NCBI GenBank assembly: GCA_963920575.1
Contig: OY986969.1
Span: 26,327,434 to 26,391,433 of the forward strand
DNA from: Narthecium ossifragum
Lineage: Eukaryota > Streptophyta > Magnoliopsida > Dioscoreales > Nartheciaceae
Direction: 5' to 3'
DNA: 64,000 nucleotides
Below the pieces are notes generated by a model. That model was not told where the DNA came from and made no database searches. It was given only the letters and a program-made list of their open reading frames with translations. The position numbers were made by a program, and so were the translations under genes. Shown one piece after another: positions 1 through 13,400 of the stretch (position 1 is the stretch's first letter; the number at the start of each line of letters is the position of its first letter).

Positions 1-1020
1 TCTATCCCCGATGTTTCGTGTTGGGTAGGGTTTTGACTATATGTCATAGCCGGCCTCCATCCTTGACATCAATGAAGGTTTGAGTAAAACGTTTGGGCAC
101 TGGGAGGATCATGAATCAAGGATAAGCCAAGAGGAGGGAAGTCGACAAACCCACATGTGATACGCCAAATCCAAAATTGAGAAGTCCATTTGATGAACAA
201 ACATGAATGCTCATTAATCAATTAATTGTCGATCGTGAGATGAAGCAAGAATCTAGATGTTGCACAATAAACCAAGAAAAGAGATCAGCTGCCCAATTTT
301 GACTCCTAGTATGACACAACCATGAAGCATAAGATGAGCTGGAAAATGTTCACCGCTCGTGATAGCCAAGGTAAGAGACTGTAGATTTTGTTTGTCATCA
401 AAGACACATGGAGGTTTTGTGCATGTCTTGTCTCTGTGCGAGGTACGTACGTACTATACTGATGAATAGGTACATGGAAAATGACCATGCATGTCTGTCT
501 CACACTTTTGATCAGGAGAGTGAAAAAGTTTGTACCTGATACTGATAGGTGTTGTTATATCTGTCTGTGTATCTTAGGTTTTTCAGATATTACGTACGTA
601 CGCCAGTACAAATTTCTGATGTTCCCCTCACTGTTTCAAGGCAATCTATGCTTGAGCAAACGCATGCGACATTAATATCTAAGGAAGCTTTTCTTGTTCA
701 AACTAACGCTAATAATCTGAAGGTTAAGTTGACATAGTTTCTCAAAAAAAAATCGAATCTTTTACCCTAACCTAGGATAAGTAAATAATCATATAATCAC
801 ATGTCCCTAGAACAAAAACAAAGGATTCGAATCCACCACGGTCTCACTTGGAGTTACAAACTTTAACCATTAATTAATATTTAGAAAGCTATATATCAAA
901 GAACACAATCACGTGGATAAAAACAAGAGATTTGGAGTTTCGTGGACACAGTTATTAACGAGCACTGTTGCAAAGTACTTTTTAAAATCTCAAGATAAGC
1001 TTCCGGAATTAAGATTAAAA
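1..1020. other. Intergenic DNA without a recognisable gene
   Basis: AT-rich sequence. The short open frames here lack family motifs and splice context. I see no RNA gene and no intact mobile element. Confidence 0.5.
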
Positions 1021-1680
1021 AGGTGTGTGGGCGCGCCGGACGAGATTAGACACGTGTGAGCGGGCCCCCACCAGCCGACCGCGACGGACTCGAAGAAGTG
1101 CTTCTAGAGTGGCCCATCCTCCCCCCATTGGCTGATCCCTTGACCTTTTCTTCCCACGTGTGGGTCCCAGCCGCGCCGAGTCCGACGTGCCCCGATGGCG
1201 ACACCCCCGTCGTCTTCTCCGCCACCTGGGCCCCGCGCCTCACCCGCCTCGCCAGATCGCCTACACAACATATTGCAAAACATAGACCAGGTGGTAGCTG
1301 AAATTTACACTTGGCAATCGTACAGGGCTCCCCGCAGCGTTCGTAAATTAATTCGTGCGACTGGTCGTGCGGGGGGTTGGGGGTAGTGCTGAGAAGTCGA
1401 CACCTGTAAAGAGTGGGGACCACGGATGGCGTGAGGAAAAGACCAAGCGATCTAGCAAAGTCTCCGAACGATTACGGCAGCTAGCACGTGCGAACTGAAG
1501 AAATGGCAAAGTGGGGCCCGCCCTTGCTTTAGACACCCTACTTGCCAATAAGTGCGTGCGGGTGGCGTACGTGTCTCGCCCTTCACCCTAAAAGATCCTC
1601 CGTCTGGCCCGCCGACACGTGTGTGATTTAGCGGGCTTATCGAGGACGAAAATAGAGAAAATATTTTCACCCCTCTATTT
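1021..1680. promoter_or_regulatory. GC-rich island with four palindromic G-boxes
   Basis: Four CACGTG hexamers are seen at 1051-1056, 1155-1160, 1485-1490 and 1616-1621, three of them in the wider context ACACGTGT or CCACGTGTGG. The stretch is much richer in CG than its flanks and ends just before a TAGGGTTT-type telo-box near 1693. CACGTG is the core site for plant bZIP and bHLH factors and the core of ABRE elements. No convincing ORF follows on either side, so the target gene is unknown. It may be the promoter of a noncoding or decayed transcription unit. Confidence 0.4.
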
Positions 1681-1689
1681 TTACCCTTG

Positions 1690-3720
1690 ACTTAGGGTTT
1701 TGTTTGAGAGATGAAGCTTTTCACCTTCAATAAGGTTTGCTCACGATAATAATGGTGATCAACAGGAGCATATAGACACCCTGCAGTGTTATGAAGCTAG
1801 AAAGGGAAAAACTAGGGTTGGAACTTGGAAGAGACGTTGTAACGCTGTGGATATGGGTCATGCATGGCTTTCGGCTACAGGGAGAGGATAGAGTTGGGTT
1901 CGTGATGTTATGTTAGCTATCTTGAAGATGACAATTGATCAGCTTGTGGACTGTGGCCCATGGCGGGAAACCGAGATGCATGAATAGCATGGGATCGATG
2001 TGCCGTGTCGGGAAGCGGCGACTACAGGATGGTGGAGATGGCACACAGTGACGAGAGGAGGGCCGGCATACATGATGCCTTGCCAGTGTCTTTTGCCGGC
2101 ATGCCGGAGGTGCAGTAAAGAACTGGGCATTGTGGAGGTCTAGACGTAACTCTCCTACATGGTCGAGTTAGAGCCGCATGTTACGTGTACAACCATCTGA
2201 AGTGCATGGGAGCACCTCGAAGGATTGGATTGGTTGATGCAAGTAGGCAAATAGTGGTGGTATTTTGTGGCTCTTGGGGGAGATAAGAGAATCCAAAGGG
2301 GTTGCGTCCATTGGAGAACGTCTTTAAAGTCACTGCGTCACATCTCATGAGACCCACCGTCCATAACTTCCCATCTAAGAGTACATCTTGTTATCTTTCT
2401 TTCCTTGATCTCAGACCTATGAATGTATCATTCCAACATAAAATTTAATAACTATGATCTTGTAATAGTAATATACCTCCATGCATGCTTAATTGGTTGT
2501 TGAGTTCGGTTACGTTCCAGAATAAGTAAGAAACCTTCCATTAACTCAATAAGAGTACTACTTCAATGGCTTTTTTAGCTGTATGAGACAATGGTGATCT
2601 TTTAATGTGTGCAGTATAGCTTGATCATCTTGTTCGACAAATCTAGAAAAGGTTACACTTGAGGCAGTGATGGCATTTAATTTGGTTGAACAATGAAGAT
2701 GGACCAGCTGTCCTTCCTCTATTCAATAGCACCTGTGAAATCAAACATCTGAAGTAACTATGAGGTTGTTATTAATAAGTGATCCAAAAGCTTGCAGCAA
2801 TGGCATCAAATTACACATGCCTTTATAACCACACGTCCCACCCTATCCGGACTAGCTAATAACTACTGAATTCATCTGAAACATAGGATTCTTTCTAACA
2901 AAATGAAAGGGATTGGCTGCAGAGATTGACCATGTTCCCTGGAGTACTATGGTCTGTAATTTATATTTCTAAAGTAGGTATTGAAGATCTAAAGATTGTC
3001 TTCTTGGGCTCACACTTGGTGTTTAATGTTTCCTGATTTGTTCTCATATTTTTATAGATTCCAAAAGAAAGCATCACATTCGCAAGCTTTCTTAAGCTTC
3101 CTATCATCTGCAGTCCCTTTCATGCATGAAAGGGTAGTGGAGTTCCATCCAAATGAGGTATCAGGAGTAAAGAATATAATGGATGAAGATGGTGGCGTAC
3201 ATGGATCAGGCACTATAGATATTTTTACAAGAGATGCTGCTGATCCTCTGCGAAGTGCATGCATGTGTTGTGGATATATAGGACCACCACAATAAGAATG
3301 ATCAATGACATCCCTATTTCACTACAAAACTTTGTGAAACGGATGCTCTTTAGATGAAACCGTGGATCAGAGATTATTAATTCTAATAACTCAATCCATA
3401 AGCTTAAATCAATAGCTAATATCATATTACTTTAATCACTTGACTCAAAAACTACTTAAACTAATACCTAGAGGGGGATAAATTTATATACTAATAGGAC
3501 AACAGTCTAATGGAGACGAGCACTACAACGCTTCGCAACAGCATGAAAACTCGACACATGTAGGTGGGTCACTAATCTCCATATTGTGCATGCATCACTT
3601 GGAGTCCCAATCACACTAGCTAGCTCCTTGATGACTTAATATCAGGTGGTCCATCTTAAGGAGTACTCAGGCCATTGCACTAGCAAAAAAGTGAACAAAC
3701 GGATGATCTTTAATCAGATG
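1690..3720. other. Intergenic DNA without a recognisable gene
   Basis: No frame shows a known domain. A 99-codon plus-strand frame at 2996-3295 is open, but it has no recognisable homology, and a 70-codon frame is open on the opposite strand, so I do not call it a gene. Confidence 0.4.
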
Positions 3721-3734
3721 ACCTTTGGCCACTA

Positions 3735-3945
3735 GCCCTCGTTGGTTGAGGGGTAGGGGGATAACCCCATTTTATCCTCCTCTTATTCCCACTTTTTTAT
3801 CCAAACATCAAAATAATGATTATAGGATTATTATTATTCCATCTACATCATTTCTCCGTATTCTTTCTTACCATCATTCCTTAACTTCATTTTTTCTAAT
3901 CTCATCTAACCCTATCCCCTTAACCTCACTTTTTCTAACCTAAAG
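3735..3945. repeat. MITE-like repeat segment (low confidence)
   Basis: A pyrimidine-rich stretch with repeated TTATCC, ATTCC and TAACC blocks resembles, in reverse orientation, the block at about 28040-28200 (matching ideas: ATCCAAACATCAAAATAATG here against the complement of a similar string there). Recurrence of a related sequence in two intergenic sites suggests a dispersed repeat. No clear terminal inverted repeat or target duplication was found. Confidence 0.25.
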
Positions 3946-4390
3946 TCCTAGTCCGATATACACAAGAACTCTCACCCTTACTCTAGACAAGTATGAAGTA
4001 GTATATCTTTCACAACTCTCTCTCTCTCCACAACCACCTCTCTCTCCATCTAAGGTTGGTGTAATGGTGGTGGTTGGCTTGGGTTCCTTAGCTTTCAATT
4101 GCTTTATCTTCCCTTCCCAGCCTCCAACCATAAAAATAAAATAGTATACGAAAGAGAAAGGTGAGCATTAAACAAAAGAAATGAAGACAAAAAGGAGACT
4201 CCCATAAATTTTTTTCTTTTCAGATGTAAAAAGAAGGTGAAAAAAGGGAAACTCTCCTATCTTTATCCATCTCTAGCTAGCTCTTCCCTTCTCTCCAGGC
4301 AAAAACACTTACATATTAAATCATGTGTGGAAGTAGACGTTTCCTCGGTTCTCATCACTTTGTTCCCTCTGACACCTAGCTAGCTATAAG

Positions 4391-4392
<2 letters not shown>

Positions 4393-4432
<40 letters not shown>
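4393..4432. repeat. (CT)n microsatellite upstream of the BEL1-like gene
   Basis: An almost perfect CT dinucleotide run of about 40 bases, 1.5 kb upstream of the BEL1-like start codon. Together with the GA tracts at 4921-5092 it makes the upstream region GAGA-rich. Confidence 0.9.
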
Positions 4433-4438
<6 letters not shown>

Positions 4439-4920
4439 CTTCCAGCTTCCTCCAAGTGTAGTATGCATACATGGCCTTCTCGTACGCGTATAATAAAATA
4501 TATCTATGTGTCTCTTGTCGCTCCTTTCACTCTCCAGCACACACATATATGCTAGTCATCACTCATCAGGCCATCAAAGCTCTGCACCCAATGATGAGGA
4601 AACGAGGGTCAAATAAGCTCCAAGGTACTATTCCACACCCATACCCATCTCTTCCATATAGCCTTTCATATCATCCTATCCCTATGCAGGTAGCAGGTTC
4701 ATGCTAAGATAAACTTCACCACCCCATCGCTCTCATCTATATTGGAATATACATGCAACAAATAACCCAGCCAAAAAGAAGAAGAAAAACAAGAGTTGGT
4801 GTACATCTGTTTGTGTGTGGTGTGGGAGTGTGTGTGGATGATACAAGGATTGAAAGATGGGTATCTTTTGGTGGGTCTTTTTAAGCAGTTCCATTATTTC
4901 TTTTCCTTTTCAGCTGGGGG

Positions 4921-5092
4921 GTAGAGAGAGAGAGAGGGAGAGAGGGAGAGAGAGAGGGGTTGCAGGAATAAGACTCCGACAGGGGTTTGATATAGGCTTT
5001 CCAATTTTTTAACCCAGTTTATATGCGTGAGGTCTCTTCATCATCTCTGTCTCTGTGAGAGAGAGAGGAAGAGAGAGAGAGAGAGAGGGAGA
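4921..5092. promoter_or_regulatory. GA-repeat tracts upstream of the BEL1-like coding region
   Basis: Two interrupted (GA)n runs (about 4921-4960 and 5057-5092). Plant BBR/BPC proteins bind GA repeats in promoters of homeobox and other developmental genes. That these tracts act so here, or lie in the 5' leader, is inference. Confidence 0.35.
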
Positions 5093-5788
5093 TCTTTGAT
5101 ATGGGTTTTTGGGTCGTTGTAGGAGCTCCAAAGAAAAAGGGAGAAAAGGAAGGAGACAATACCATTGTTATATCACCCACGTGCTGATCAACATCCCTTC
5201 CTGCATCCTTGAGAGGTATTGCCGATGATGAAATATTATTCATAGTTATATCACTTTGATGAAGATGTTTACCTTCCTTCTTCACGTCCTCCTCTCTCTT
5301 ATCTCCTACTATACGTACTACTCCTCTCTAGCTAGTTAAGCTCTTCACCACCAAATTTCCGGAGATTTCGTCGAATGGGTTCTTGCTGTCCTTCTTTATA
5401 TAAAAGTTCTTGAAGCCTAGCTATGATGAGTTATTGTATGATATTGTTCCTCGATTCATCCTGATCCCAATTGTTGCAATTTGGATGATGGGTTCTTGTT
5501 TTCATGGCGGATTCGAACGGAGTTTAGGGTCGGTGCCGCCGTGTCATGTATCCTCCACCAGACGCATGTCCTATCTATTATTAATGTGTGGTTAGGCTTC
5601 GTAGCTTTTGGAATTATTATTGCCAAATTTTTACAGAATTGTTTTGTTGGACTAGTTAGTTCTAAGTTTCGATCGAATTCGATCAATTCATCCTCTTAAT
5701 TCTCAGCTTAGTTTTACTTGAAATTTTGCATAATATATGCTGAATTCTCCTTATGTTACACTAATAATTGCTGTCTTCTTAATTTCAG

Positions 5789-5953
5789 GAGATTACAAGC
5801 TCTTGGAATTCAGTACTCTAAAGATCTCAGGAATAATTGCTAGGAAAAGCTACGTACTGCTGCTGATCATCTTTCTCTCAGACCATCTTCTATCTTTCCG
5901 ATTGCTTTATCTCCTTCCAAAAGTTCTAACAACTACCATCCGAAGATTCATAT
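5789..5953 (+). other. 5' leader exon of the BEL1-like gene
   Basis: A strong 3' splice site (pyrimidine run ending TTTCAG at 5788) precedes the start codon by 165 bases, and no ATG lies between this site and 5954. This suggests a 5' UTR intron, common in BELL genes. A TATATAAA box at about 5397-5404 is either the core promoter or lies inside that intron; I cannot tell which. Confidence 0.45.
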
Positions 5954-8544
5954 ATGGCTACATACTTTCAAGGTGGGCCGGAGATGAGCTCCGACAGCCT
6001 GCAGACACTCTACCTTATGAACCCGGGCTATGTCGGTTACTCCGGCGATGCCACCGCACCGGCCAACATGGTCCTCCTGAACTCCACCATGAACTCACTC
6101 AATCCGATGACCCTAGCGCAAGCTGCTGCCACCGCTCAACCGAGCCAGCAGTCGCAGCACTTCGTCGGCATCCCCCTCCAAGCTGCAGCCATCCCCTCGC
6201 AAGACTCCGGCCGCCCGCCATCCATGCCTAACCCCCATGATATCTCAGCTCTACAAGGTCTCATGCCCCGCCTCCACTATAACCTGTGGACCAATACGGC
6301 ATCGAACAATTCCATCCACATGTCGTCACAATTAGTAGGTCCCCGGCGGTCCCCCGCCGTGCCATCACCGCATCAGCAAGGGCTGTCACTTAGCTTATCT
6401 CCGCAGCAGACTCCGTACCAGTATCGACCTGAACCAACTGTTTCTGCACCGGTGGTGGCCGATATTCCTCCCGCGACGGCCGAGGAGCTAAGATTCTCCG
6501 GCGGTTCATCATCGGCGTCCGCGGTCTCCAACGGAGTTTCGGGTCTCCAGAGCGTGCTTTTGGGATCCAAGTACTTGAAGGTGGCTCAGCAACTGCTGGA
6601 TGAGGTAGTCAGCGTCAGCAAGGAGATCAAAGGCGAATCCATGAAAGGGGCTAATTCGAAGGTCTCCGAGAAGGCTAAGAAAGATTCCGATGATGCCGGC
6701 GACGTCGGCGGGAGCTCGAAACGAGCTGCCGATCTCACGACAGCAGAGAGGCAGGAGCTTCACATGAAGAAGGCCAAGCTTGTGAACATGCTCGATGAGG
6801 TAAAGCTCCATCACTTTGCTATTTGACAATTAGGCACTTTTAGATGATGATCACTATCAAAGATTAGAAAATTCTATAAAGTTTTCAGTTGTTGATTTCG
6901 ATGTGTATTTAGAAAATTCCACAAAGAGCAATCGCTGAAAGTTGCTTGTGATTGAGATAGAGATAGCAATCTCCACCACGATATTCTTGATTCCAAAGCT
7001 TCATACATGATTTGTTTGAAGAGCTATTCATACATATATTCCTATTTCTGTTTTCTTTTTGATTGGTTTTTTGTTGAAAATTTTGATAGGTGGAGCACAG
7101 GTACAGGCAGTACCATCACCAGATGCAAATCGTGGTCTCCTCATTCGAAACGGTGGCCGGAGCCGGGTCGGCGAAGACATACACTGCTCTGGCTCTGCAG
7201 ACGATATCGAAGCAGTTCAGGTGCCTGAGGGACGCCATCTCCGGCCAAATCAGAGCCGCAGGGAAGAGCTTGGGGGAAGAGGACTGCCTAGGAGGAGGTT
7301 CCAAGTCCGAAGGCGGCTCGAGGCTCCGTTTCGTCGACCACCACCTCCGGCAGCAGAGAGCACTGCAACAGCTAGGGATGATCCAGCACAATGCTTGGAG
7401 ACCTCAGAGGGGGTTGCCGGAGCGCTCTGTTTCCGTTCTTCGTGCATGGCTCTTCGAACACTTCCTCCACCCGTAAGCATACTTGAATTGCTTCAAGAGC
7501 TACTGATTTCTCTGTTCTTTATTCTGACTTCAATCTAATATTACTCGCAGATATCCAAAAGATTCAGATAAGTTGATGCTTGCGAAACAAACAGGACTGA
7601 CTAGGAGTCAGGTATAGTAAGAGATCCAAGTTGATGAATTTTTTTTTTATAATCACCATGAAATCTTTGAGAATGAATTGGAATTGATTGGATTGCAAAT
7701 GATTCAGGTCTCGAATTGGTTCATAAATGCGAGGGTTCGGCTTTGGAAGCCGATGGTGGAGGAGATGTACATGGAGGAGACCAAGGAGCAAGAGCAGAGC
7801 AATGGCGAGGAGAAGAGTAGCAGGAGCGATGGTGGCGGCAATCAAGAATTACCTTCCAAATCCATTCTTCAGAAGGAGAGCAGCCCATCAATAACAGAGC
7901 ACACTGTTAGTCTCAAATCAATGCAGGATGACCCCAAGCCGCCACCTCCGATCAAATACCACCACCACCACCACCACCACCACCACCAATCATCAACTTT
8001 AGGCAGTGTCCAAAACCATGGTGGCTACCATGACAATGAGCAATACCTGCAACCAAAGCTCAAGAAGGCAAGGAGTGATGAGTTGCTGATCATGGAGATG
8101 AAGCCGGAGGAGGCTAGCAACCGCGAGTTCTTGATGAAGTTCGGGGAAGGGAGGGGGAGCGACGGGGATCATGGATACCCACTGATCACCGGCGCCACCA
8201 GCCACGGAGGGGGGTTCGGCGGTTACACGATCGGAGACATCGGTAGGTTCGATCCAGAGCAATTCACACCCAGGTTTGCTTCAGGTAATGGTGTCTCTCT
8301 CACACTTGGGCTCCCACACTGTGACAACCTCTCTCTACCAGCAACAGCGCAGGCATCATACCTCCCTAGTGACAGCATTCCTCTTGGGAGGAGGATTGAG
8401 TTGAGCAATGAGGCCAATGATCAATACTGTAGTCTTAACAACAACAATGCTACAGTTGCACATCCTTCAAATGCCTATGAGAGCATCAGCATTCAGAGAA
8501 GGAAGAGGTTTGCTGCTCAGTTGCTACCAGACTTTGTAGCCTAA
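5954..8544 (+). CDS. BLH: BEL1-like TALE homeodomain transcription factor
   Basis: Nuclear DNA-binding protein of the BELL class, which pairs with KNOX proteins to control meristem and organ patterning. Four exons fit: 5954-6799, 7090-7472, 7551-7611 and 7708-8544, all with GT-AG borders and consistent phase, giving 708 residues. The SKY box ([14 protein letters not shown]) is at about residues 205-218. The BELL domain starts near 262 ([12 protein letters not shown]) and runs to about 335. The TALE homeodomain is at about 385-447, with the PYP three-residue loop extension and the [12 protein letters not shown] recognition helix. A ZIBEL-like [10 protein letters not shown] stands near the C-terminus. 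A run of ten histidines (about 515-524) is unusual. The end [11 protein letters not shown] fits the BLH1-type branch, from memory. The first ATG was chosen because the leader has no earlier one. Confidence 0.95.
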
Positions 8545-10445
8545 CTAGAGTTCTTCAGCGCCTCCAATTCCTATCTCTTCTCTCGCTTCCAGGGATATAG
8601 CAGTGCTAAGGGCTTGTGTCACTATAATTAGGGTGCTTGTATAGCTTAGAGTAGAGGGAAATGTAAACCTGCTTAGTGTATAGTAGAACAGTCTGATATT
8701 ACAGGGTTATACTCCATCGGGTAAGGTGTGTTTGAGATATGGATAGCTTAGGAGACATTTGGATTGATGTATATTGTTTTTGTTTTCAAACTTATTTTGA
8801 AGAAACTGTGTGCTCGATTGGTACACAGATACTTCTAGGATATATATGTTATACATATTTGTGCTGAAATCAGTCTGACTGTCTTGTAATTCCTTGTAAT
8901 GCTGATATTGATTCCGTCGTAGCATAGTCTAACACACCGCCTCACGTCCGGCGGCCTCGAATGTACATTAATCAACCAACACCTAAATATTGGATTGAAT
9001 TAATACCTTCGTTCCGCTAACATGTTAAATGTACCAATCAACTTATGCGTGTCTGTGTGTGAGTGTGATCTAACTGATTCAGATAGAACATTGTCAGAAG
9101 AAGCTGCTAGAAAATGACAGATCCCATGGGTGGAAACCATGAAAGGAGTAGGGCCAATCTTCTAACAAGAAGTTAGAAGCCTTTCCTGTCATGCAATGAA
9201 TTCATCTTTGGATGAGGAACATGTGAATGGAACTCCTATCATTTGTTGGGTGTTATATAAATGAGAGCTGGGCAGGCAAGGTACTATAATTATGGAAGAT
9301 AAAGGTTGAGTTGGTGGACACTGATCAATGAAGAGCTTGAAGACAGAGAGTCTACCAATCCTATGCGTGAGAATTGAAGGATGGTAGGGCTTGTTCTGAG
9401 AAAAGACGCATGAGAGGAAATAAGGTTCTCTTCTCCAATTATTGGTGCGGGGTTTGGTTTGGTGTGGGAGCAACTGTTTTGGTTTCAAAGAGAAGAAAAG
9501 GTCCATAGCTCCTTGACGAGGGTCTACTTGCAGGTGCACATGTCTATGGGACCTTTGTTTTCTGAGTCTCCTTTCTACCAGCTTTGGGTCTTTCTCCTGA
9601 TGATTGTACGTAGAGTGAGAAAATTAGGGTTCAAATACCCACCTTTGAAAGTGTAGGATCTTCAGGTAGTTGAACACCCTTCGATCAGCTTGATAGGCCC
9701 ATGTAGAAGAGAATATAAAGCAAATAAATAAAGGGTTTTCTTTTTAGACAAAACAAATTTTGAACAATAAAGGGGCCTCGATCTAATACAGGCATACTGA
9801 AATTATGAATGATACGAGAAATTCTGCAATGTTTTTTAAGTCAAGCGACTAATAAACAGCAGTAATTTAGATAGATGTACTCCATGAAATGGTATTTTAG
9901 GCCTTCTGATATGCCAAAGATTACCAAAGGAAAGCAAATTAAGTAAAAAGAAAGGTTCTTGGAGACGTAACTCCGAGTACTATATTTGAGCTTCACACAC
10001 ATCAAAGCGTTGGAAAACTTTAATAATAGCAGGAGTTGATAGCACTAACAAACCTTGTACTAATTCCACATTGCTGCTTAATTTTATACAAGATGTGGAA
10101 CCATTGCACCACATTTACTTGCTACTCTACAACAGGGGGCTTTCCCTCACAAAATACAACACAGGTACTTTCTGAATCACTAACCAGAAAAAGAGCACCC
10201 AAAGAAAAGAAATAGACTTACATAAAACACTGCCAAAAAAAAGAAAAAAATCTTTTAATGCTCTGGCAAAATGTACATAAATAAGGTCTGCATGTCCTTC
10301 CTGAGCCATGCAGCTCACATCAAGGTCAGTTTGCATGTCAGCTGAGCAGAAGACTCAATCGGATGTTAGAATGCTAGTCATGGCAGGCGTTCAAATTCTG
10401 CTCTCAGCATTCTCTGAACTGGCGCTTCCGAGGGTCGAGTGCTGC
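8545..10445. other. Region between the tail-to-tail BEL1-like and LHW-like genes
   Basis: Holds the 3' UTRs of both genes, which converge here. No further ORF with recognisable homology, no RNA gene and no structured repeat was seen. Confidence 0.5.
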
Positions 10446-13400
10446 TCACCTCAAGGGATCAGACAACCCTGTTGCAGGAATCGAAGATTGTTGGTGAAAC
10501 ATGTTCTGAGGAGCGGCGATGTTGTTATTGTTTTGTAATTTCACGCCACTTGCCATGGTTGGCTCCAGCAATCGCACTAGTGAGAGAAATATTTCCATCC
10601 TTGTCACATCCCTGTTTGCCTGTATACAAATATATAATCTCAGGTCTGAGGCACAAAGGTTTTCTTAGTAACTGAATCATTAAACAGCAAGTATATCCAC
10701 CTGAACAACCAAACCAAGCATCCAAAAACCTTGTTTGCAAGGATATGATGTGCAGAATTTACAAACAAGCTATATGCACACTAGAATTGAGGACTTATAG
10801 ATCAACCAAGATGATTGGTTCAGGAAGTAATACCTCAACTGCAAAGTGCGCCCAGATTTTATCTTCACGAGCTTCCATGACTCCCTTCAAGATGGTCAAA
10901 CCCAGTCCTCTAATTAGGTCTGCTATCTCCAGGAAGAAACCACGCTCCTCACAAAGCATCTGCATATATCAGCACTTACAAACTTAATTTTCAGTCTCCG
11001 GGTAATCACCGCCACAAGATGGCGCTGATAGTGTGATGCAAACTAAGAACTAGACAATAGCCAAATTACCTCCACAAGCATTTGACGAGGGGGATTCAGA
11101 TCCTCAACTATAATAGGGCAGATCATGGACTGGCTACCAACTTCAAATGCCCATGTTGCACCGCCCTCAAAGTTGTCTTTCAAAAGCAACCCGCCCTCCT
11201 TACTTATGATCTGAACATGCATACAATATCAGAGTCGATCTGGTTGAACATGTCTGGTAAAGTATTACCAAACCTTTTACGTCTATGTCACGAGACAGGT
11301 ATTTAAGCATATGACAAAATGGTTGCATGTCTATGTGGTGCCAATATAGATTGCCTTCCTATGTCCATGGACATAATAAAGAAGAATCTAGCACTATTAT
11401 GTGAGACCACCCCTGGAAAATGATGATGGGGCACAATTTGTTACACAGCATTTCTATATTGGCATGTCATGAGTGACTGACTAACAACCTTCTATATGGA
11501 CACGAACTAGCATATCAGAAAACATACATCTATGGAGATCCAGCAAATAGAACAAAAAACATCAAAGAAAAATAAGATGTAGCACATACCTTTGGCTCCC
11601 CTGCTTCCTTCAGCTTGTCTGCATGCTTTGTCACACTTTGCAAGAAAAGCATATGCTTAATTGTCTTCTCGAATAAGGCATCTATGCTCAACTGCTTGCC
11701 AAATTACCAACAAACCAGGCATCAGTTCAGTATGCAAATGATTCTCGGATGTTAAATAAAGTAATGAATTTGCTACTGAGCAACAAAACAAGATTTAAAG
11801 TGGTAGATTACCTTTGCACCGTTGGGCACAATTTCTCGCAGTTCTTTGACTCGGTCCTGTATCATTTGGCGATCTTTGGGCCTTGGCCTGGGGCACTCTC
11901 CTGGTCTAGCTCTTTTCTTGTTTGACTTAACTATGTCATCAGTCCTTTTACATTCTGCAGCTGATACACTATCATGATTAATGTTCTGGCCATTTTGGAC
12001 CCATAAACTTATTTGCGATGTCTGGCCCTCATGCTTCTGAGTGCAGTAATCAGTGTTGTCTGCACTGCAAGCAGACCCCATGAAGGTTGAGCCTTCCGTC
12101 TCTGACTTCAGTGCCGCAGGTGAAAGATCATAGAACTTGTTTTGCATGGGATCTGAAGAGGTGATCCTATCAGACACAGATGATTTGGCAGGAAGTGAAG
12201 AACTACTGACCTTTGTCAAGGATGTTTTGTAAGATAGGTTATCATCTGAATTTTGTTTAACACCCGAGTGAAGCTTTGAAATTACAGCATCCAACAATTG
12301 GTCAGGGTTGTCTTCCGTGAATATACCAGCATATGAGTTCTCATAAGTCACCGTATCAAAAACAGGACCCGAGTCCATCTGAGCTATGCGAGGAGTAACA
12401 TGAGCATCCAGTGCGTCAGATTTTACGTCGCTCTTATGCACAAAGACATCATTTGAACAACCATTAAAGTCAGTGCCTCTCAAATTGATACCCAGTAAAT
12501 CAAATAAATCATCGCTCGAACTATATCGTGCAGCAAAGGTCGAAGTTTTCTCATTTAGCTCATGCAAAAACTTGGATCCATCATCGAGCTTCCCATACTG
12601 TCCATATGCTTTCAGATCATTTCCTTCACAAACAGGATTCTGGTGCTCTGGTCTACCCTGAAAAGGCTGTGAACAGGTCATCCAGCAACCTTCACTTGTA
12701 CCAACTGCTGGTTCAAAGCAAGATGCATGTAAATCATACTCAGAGGATGGAACATCTAAAGCCTGGAATGAATCATTCTCTTGCTTATGCTTCCCAACAG
12801 CTGTGAGACTTCGAGGATTTCTGCCAGACAAATGGGTCACAACTGAAACCCCCGACTTCAAATCAGTGTCATTTGAATCTATTTTTTGACACAAGTGTGG
12901 CGCCCTGATAGTAGTTGAGTTACCATGGCTAAAATTTTTACTTCCTGAAGTGCCAACTGGGAGTGAACCAACCGTTACAATGTCATTTCCATTGGTGGAT
13001 AATTCCTTGCTGCCAAACAATGACATGATATCCGAATCCTGTGTTGAGCTAGGAAGCATGCACCCATAGGATCCTCGCTGAAGTGCTTTTGTATTATCCA
13101 GCATTGGCTTGCTGTTGTTAGCAGAATCCAGAAAATTTGAATTGCATGCAGAAAGAACCCGTTCTTCTGAGAATGCTAAGCTACTAGAGTACAAACCTGA
13201 ACTCACAATTGCAGCCAGATTTTCGTAACAACATTTGGAAACGTGTGGCAAAAGTTGCTGCTCTATTCTCACAGCCTGATTATCAAATAAAATCCCCGAA
13301 GATTCTTTGCTCAATTGGCTATCTTGATGGATTGATTTCACAACTGGATGAACTACACTTTGGAGAGGTTCGTCAAGAATACATCCTGGTGATGTGATAA

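Noticed and set aside
2996..3295. 99-codon ORF
   Set aside because: No recognised domain, an antisense frame is also open, and there is no splice or promoter support.
5737..6231. 164-codon frame overlapping the BEL1-like start
   Set aside because: It uses another phase across the leader and first exon. The BELL protein frame has the SKY and homeodomain blocks.
7564..7845. Minus-strand frame across the BEL1-like third intron
   Set aside because: It overlaps the homeodomain exons, which are well supported on the plus strand.
12473..13397. Plus-strand ORFs opposite the LHW large exon
   Set aside because: The minus strand carries a 634-codon conserved exon; the plus frames are low-complexity antisense shadows.
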